From Methylohalobius crimeensis 10Ki (GTDB taxonomy: Bacteria > Pseudomonadota > Gammaproteobacteria > Methylococcales > Methylothermaceae), in the NCBI RefSeq assembly GCF_000421465.1, contig NZ_ATXB01000001.1, positions 1,240,001-1,304,000 on the forward strand: a stretch of 64,000 nt of DNA, given 5' to 3'. Positions 60,712-64,000 of the stretch are shown here, one piece after another (the first letter of the stretch is position 1; each line of letters begins with the position of its first letter). The notes below the pieces were generated by a model. That model was not told the DNA's origin and made no database searches. It saw only the letters and a program-made list of their open reading frames with translations. The translations under genes and the position numbers were made by a program.

Positions 60712-62172
60712 ATGAGCGGCGTGAATCTGCAAGATCAAAATCTGTTTCGTCAGCAGTGTTATATCGGCGGCCAATGGGTGGATGCGGATGGCGGTGCCAC
60801 GCTGGAGGTCGTCAATCCATCCGATCAACAGATATTGGGCACCGTCCCCGACATGGCCGAAGCGGAAACCCGAGGGGCGATTGCCGCCGCTCGAGAGGGA
60901 TTTGAGGTCTGGCGGAAGAAGACCGCCGCCGAGCGCGGCGAGATTCTGTATCGCTGGTATGAGCTGATGATGGCGCTCCAGGACGACCTGGGGCGCCTGA
61001 TGACCTTGGAGCAAGGCAAGCCGCTGCCCGAAGCCAAGGGCGAGATCGCCTATGCCGCCGGGTTCCTCAAATGGTTCGCCGAGGAGAGCCGGCGGGCCTA
61101 CGGCGATACCATTCCGGCGGCCAAGCCGGGCCAGCATATCGTGGTGATTAAGCAGCCGGTGGGGGTGTCGGTGGCGATCACCCCCTGGAACTTTCCTTCC
61201 GCCATGATCACCCGCAAGGCCGGTGCGGCACTGGCCGCGGGTTGTTCCATGGTGGTCAAGCCGGCCGCCGAAACGCCGTTTTCCGCGCTCGCCTTGGCCG
61301 AGCTGGGCGAGCGCGCCGGTTTGCCGAACGGCGTGCTGAATGTGATCACCGGCGATGCGGTCAGGATCGGTCAAACCCTCACCTCCAGCGCCACGGTGCG
61401 CAAACTCAGTTTTACCGGTTCCACCGAGGTGGGGCGCAAGTTGATGGCCCAGTGCGCCGAGCATATTCAGAAGATCTCCTTGGAGCTGGGCGGCAACGCA
61501 CCCTTCCTGGTTTTCGACGATGCGGATCTGGATAAAGCCGTGGAGGGGGCCATGGCTTCCAAATTCCGCAATACCGGCCAGACTTGCGTTTGCGCCAATC
61601 GTTTCTTGGTTCAGGAAGGCGTCCACGATGCGTTCGTGGAGAAACTGAAAACCGCGATGGAAACCTTGCGAGTCGGCAACGGCCTGGAGGAGGGCGTCAA
61701 TCAATCCGCGCTGATCAATCAAGCGGCGGTGGACAAGGTCGATGAGCATCTCCGGGATGCGGTCGGCAAGGGCGCGCGGCTGATCCTCGGCGGCGAGGCC
61801 CATCCCCTGGGCGGCACCTATGTGCAACCCGCCCTGCTGACCGGGGTGACCCCGGACATGCAGTTGTGCCATGAAGAAACCTTCGGGCCGGTGGCCGCGG
61901 TGATGAAATTCCAAACCGAGGAAGAAGCGATTCGCCTGGCCAACGATACGCCCTACGGGCTGGCCTCCTATTTCTACAGCCGCGATATCCATCGGGTGTG
62001 GCGCGTCGCGGAGGCCCTGGAAGCGGGTATCGTGGGGATCAACGAAGGGCTGATTTCCAACCCGGTGGCGCCGTTCGGCGGCGTGAAGGAGTCGGGTATC
62101 GGTCGGGAAGGGTCCAAATACGGCATGGAGGAGTACCTGGAAGTGAAATATTTGTGCATGGGAGGCGAATGA
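60712..62172 (+). CDS. gabD: NADP-dependent succinate-semialdehyde dehydrogenase
   Basis: A 486-residue aldehyde dehydrogenase that oxidises succinate semialdehyde to succinate in GABA breakdown. Motifs: PWNFPSAMITRKAGAALAAGCSMVVKPAAETPFSALALAEL (about 155-195), FTGSTEVGRKLM (about 235), LELGGNAPFLVF with the general-base Glu (about 260), and FRNTGQTCVCANRFL with the catalytic Cys (about 290). RPL-type discrimination between NADP and NAD is not resolved by eye. ATG 60712 lacks a strong ribosome binding site (GAGGTGC). gabT follows after 103 bases. Confidence 0.9.
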   Translation: MSGVNLQDQNLFRQQCYIGGQWVDADGGATLEVVNPSDQQILGTVPDMAEAETRGAIAAAREGFEVWRKKTAAERGEILYRWYELMMALQDDLGRLMTLEQGKPLPEAKGEIAYAAGFLKWFAEESRRAYGDTIPAAKPGQHIVVIKQPVGVSVAITPWNFPSAMITRKAGAALAAGCSMVVKPAAETPFSALALAELGERAGLPNGVLNVITGDAVRIGQTLTSSATVRKLSFTGSTEVGRKLMAQCAEHIQKISLELGGNAPFLVFDDADLDKAVEGAMASKFRNTGQTCVCANRFLVQEGVHDAFVEKLKTAMETLRVGNGLEEGVNQSALINQAAVDKVDEHLRDAVGKGARLILGGEAHPLGGTYVQPALLTGVTPDMQLCHEETFGPVAAVMKFQTEEEAIRLANDTPYGLASYFYSRDIHRVWRVAEALEAGIVGINEGLISNPVAPFGGVKESGIGREGSKYGMEEYLEVKYLCMGGE

Positions 62173-62275
62173 AAATAGGATCTTGCGTTGCCGGGTGGTA
62201 GGCGTCATCCTAAATCCACGATGTGGGTCCCGCCGCAGAGGATCGGGTTTGAAAACAAGCGCTAAAGGAGTCTTT

Positions 62276-63523
62276 ATGAGTCATTTGTCCCCGCTGCTGG
62301 CCCAATCCAGCTCCGTGCTCGTGGAACGTGGCGAAGGTGCGTATTTGTATGACGCGGCCGGAACGAAGTACCTGGATTTCACGTCCGGCATCGGCGTGAC
62401 CGCCACGGGGCATTGCCATCCGACGGTGGTCGCCGCCGCGCAAAAACAAGTCGCCACCCTGGTCCATGCCCAGTACACCACGGTCAAGCATCCGCGGATG
62501 CTGGAACTGACCGACCGTTTGTATGAGCGTCTGCCCGCGGAACTGGACGCCATCGCTTTCTGGAACTCGGGTTCCGAGGCGGTGGAGTCGGCGGTCCGGT
62601 TGGCGCGACAAGCCACGGGAAGAGCCAACATCATCGCCTTTCAAGGGGGATTCCACGGACGCACCATGGGCGCGGCGTCCTTGACCACCTCCACCCCCAA
62701 GGTGCGCACCGGTTTCCATCCCATGATGGCCGGAGTGGTGTACGCGCCGTTTCCCCATACCTATCGTTACGGCTGGAGCGAAGAAGAGACCACCCGTTTT
62801 TGCCTGCAGGAACTGGATCATTTGTTCGTTACCCAATCCGCGCCTTCCGACACCGCCGCCATCATCGTGGAACCGGTTCAGGGAGAGTACGGCTATTACC
62901 CCGCCACCGAGGGTTTCATGCAGGGCCTGCGCGAGCGTTGCGATCGGCACGGCATCGTGCTGATCTGCGACGAAATCCAGGCCGGATATGGGCGCACCGG
63001 CCAATTCTGGAGCCATGAACATTTCGATGTCCGGCCGGATATCCTGATTACCGCCAAAGGCTTGGCCAGCGGGTACCCCTTGTCGGCGATTGCCGCATCC
63101 GCCGACTTGATGAAGCAAGGTTTTCCCGGTTCTCAGGGCGGCACCTACGGGGCCAACGCGGTGGCCTGCGCCGCCGCGTTGGCGACCTTGGATGTGTTCG
63201 AGCAAGAAAACCTGCTCGCCAATGTACGCGAGAACGGCGCCTACCTTCGCCAGCAGTTGGAACGATTGCAGTCAGCCTATCGCTTCATCGACGAGATCCG
63301 GGGCATGGGTTTGATGCTGGGCATGGAGATCGTCGACGACAAGAAACAACCCTCGGGCGAACGGGCGGCCCAGTTGCTCAAGGAAAGCGAGGCGGCCGGC
63401 CTGTTGATGCTGCGTTGCGGAACCCACGGCCAGGTGGTCCGGTGGCTGCCGCCCTTGATCGTGACCCGGGAGCAGATCGACGAGGCGGTCGGCTTGTTCG
63501 AGCAAGCATTGCAAACGATTTGA
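62276..63523 (+). CDS. gabT: 4-aminobutyrate aminotransferase (class III)
   Basis: A 415-residue PLP-dependent class III aminotransferase that converts GABA and 2-oxoglutarate to succinate semialdehyde and glutamate. Motifs: YLDFTSGIGVTATGHCHPTVVAAAQKQ (about 30-55), FWNSGSEAVESAVRLARQATGR (about 100), GGFHGRTMGAASLT (about 125), and ICDEIQAGYGRTGQFWSHEHFDVRPDILITAKGLASGYPLSA, in which the PLP Lys is in TAKG (about 262). Close paralogues are acetylornithine and diaminobutyrate aminotransferases; pairing with gabD favours the GABA shunt. ATG 62276 follows AAAGGAG. Confidence 0.88.
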   Translation: MSHLSPLLAQSSSVLVERGEGAYLYDAAGTKYLDFTSGIGVTATGHCHPTVVAAAQKQVATLVHAQYTTVKHPRMLELTDRLYERLPAELDAIAFWNSGSEAVESAVRLARQATGRANIIAFQGGFHGRTMGAASLTTSTPKVRTGFHPMMAGVVYAPFPHTYRYGWSEEETTRFCLQELDHLFVTQSAPSDTAAIIVEPVQGEYGYYPATEGFMQGLRERCDRHGIVLICDEIQAGYGRTGQFWSHEHFDVRPDILITAKGLASGYPLSAIAASADLMKQGFPGSQGGTYGANAVACAAALATLDVFEQENLLANVRENGAYLRQQLERLQSAYRFIDEIRGMGLMLGMEIVDDKKQPSGERAAQLLKESEAAGLLMLRCGTHGQVVRWLPPLIVTREQIDEAVGLFEQALQTI

Positions 63524-63528
63524 TTCCC

Positions 63529-64000
63529 ATGTCCAAGCAAACCCAAATCGTGGTGCTGACCGCGCCCGACGAGCCCGACTTGCCCGGCCTGGAGGCACTG
63601 GGAGGCCAAGCGCGAGTGCGCTATGCGCGCGATGAATCGGTGTTGCGCGAGACCTTGCCGGCGGCGGACATTCTCGTGGTGACCGATTTTCGCACCGATT
63701 GGCTGCGAGAAGTTTGGCCCCGTGAGCATCATATCTCCTGGGTGCACGCCACCAGCGCGGGGGTCGATGCGTTGATGTTTCCCGAGTTGACCGAAAGCGA
63801 CATCATTCTCACCAATGCGCGCGGCATATTCGACCGGGGGATCGCCGAATACGTGTTGGGCGCGGTACTGTTGTTCGCCAAGGACACCTTGGGCAATTTG
63901 GATTATCAGCGCCAGCATCGCTGGCGGCATCGGGAAACCGAATTGATCCATAAACAGACCGCCTTGGTCGTCGGTGCCGGTTCCATCGGCCGCGAAGTGG
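63529..64000 (+). CDS. D-2-hydroxyacid dehydrogenase, N-terminal part, cut by window edge
   Basis: The first 157 residues of a D-isomer-specific 2-hydroxyacid dehydrogenase. The fold start (QIVVLTAPDEPDLPGLEAL), ADILVVTDFRTDWL, HATSAGVDALMFPEL and ILTNARGIFDRGIAEYVLGAVLLFAKD are characteristic of the catalytic domain; the Rossmann GxGxxG motif begins at ALVVGAGSIGREV just before the edge. ATG 63529 lies five bases after the gabT stop with no clear ribosome binding site. Substrate cannot be inferred (glyoxylate, hydroxypyruvate or other). Confidence 0.88.
   Translation, partial: MSKQTQIVVLTAPDEPDLPGLEALGGQARVRYARDESVLRETLPAADILVVTDFRTDWLREVWPREHHISWVHATSAGVDALMFPELTESDIILTNARGIFDRGIAEYVLGAVLLFAKDTLGNLDYQRQHRWRHRETELIHKQTALVVGAGSIGREV

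Noticed and set aside
60712-63523. gabD/gabT considered as ectoine-degradation doeC/doeD
   Set aside because: The aldehyde dehydrogenase and class III aminotransferase pair could fit, but no doeA, doeB or ectoine transporter genes are in the window; the common GABA-shunt assignment is kept.

Overview
The window (about 64 kb, mostly GC-rich) comes from a bacterial chromosome. Gene content points to a gammaproteobacterium with redox-flexible energy metabolism: an Rnf complex with a plant-type ferredoxin-NADP reductase, a bidirectional NAD-linked Hox hydrogenase, glycogen phosphorylase, c-di-GMP proteins and a LitR-type light-response cluster. A methanotroph-like (Methylococcales) or purple-sulfur-like relative is a reasonable guess, but no gene here fixes the genus.

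Layout. 1-4337: rnfC(partial)-D-G-E-A, a small Cys-rich membrane protein and an FNR, all on +, converging on a glycogen phosphorylase (4340-6859, -). 7457-14612: hydrogenase maturation genes hypB-F-C-D-E, split by an IS110-family element (about 10.6-11.8 kb) and carrying an unexpected ribbon-helix-helix gene between hypD and hypE. 14.6-23.2 kb: an accessory block that reads as an integron-type gene-cassette array without a visible integrase. Four cassettes are bounded by attC-like sites whose core sequences match exactly from cassette start to cassette end. One is about 6 kb and carries a giant, frameshifted helicase-nuclease of a defence-like type. 23.2-25.2 kb: an insertion-sequence graveyard (IS3 fragment, second IS110, REP-associated transposase tail, tandem repeats). 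25.3-32.8 kb: a methyltransferase, rlmM, then hoxF-U-Y-H-W and hypA; hoxW carries a long palindromic element in frame. 32.9-35.9 kb: a phoX-type phosphatase behind a multi-repeat Pho box, then a secreted glycerophosphodiesterase. 36-40.6 kb: two divergent c-di-GMP proteins. 40.7-47.7 kb: DUF1295 protein, TRAP transporter, CAP protein, photolyase, small exported protein and HAD phosphatase.

47.8-60.6 kb: a light/oxidative-stress type cluster in divergent and tandem units: FAD amine oxidase-like protein, DUF1365, cyclopropane fatty acid synthase, MFS carrier and chalcone-isomerase-like protein on -; two flavoprotein oxidoreductases, a heme-c membrane protein, TspO, a glutaredoxin-DUF3429 fusion, two small membrane proteins, a MerR/LitR-like regulator and a DUF523-DUF1722 protein on +. 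Two intergenic regions share TTGTATA elements that are good candidates for the regulator's operators. 60.7-64 kb: gabD, gabT and the start of a D-2-hydroxyacid dehydrogenase gene.

How it fits together. Hyp proteins build the NiFe(CN)2CO site and HoxW trims HoxH, so the two separated hydrogenase blocks form one functional unit into which mobile DNA (IS110, cassettes, IS fragments) has been inserted. Rnf and FNR link NADH, ferredoxin and NADPH pools and would complement Hox in redox balancing.
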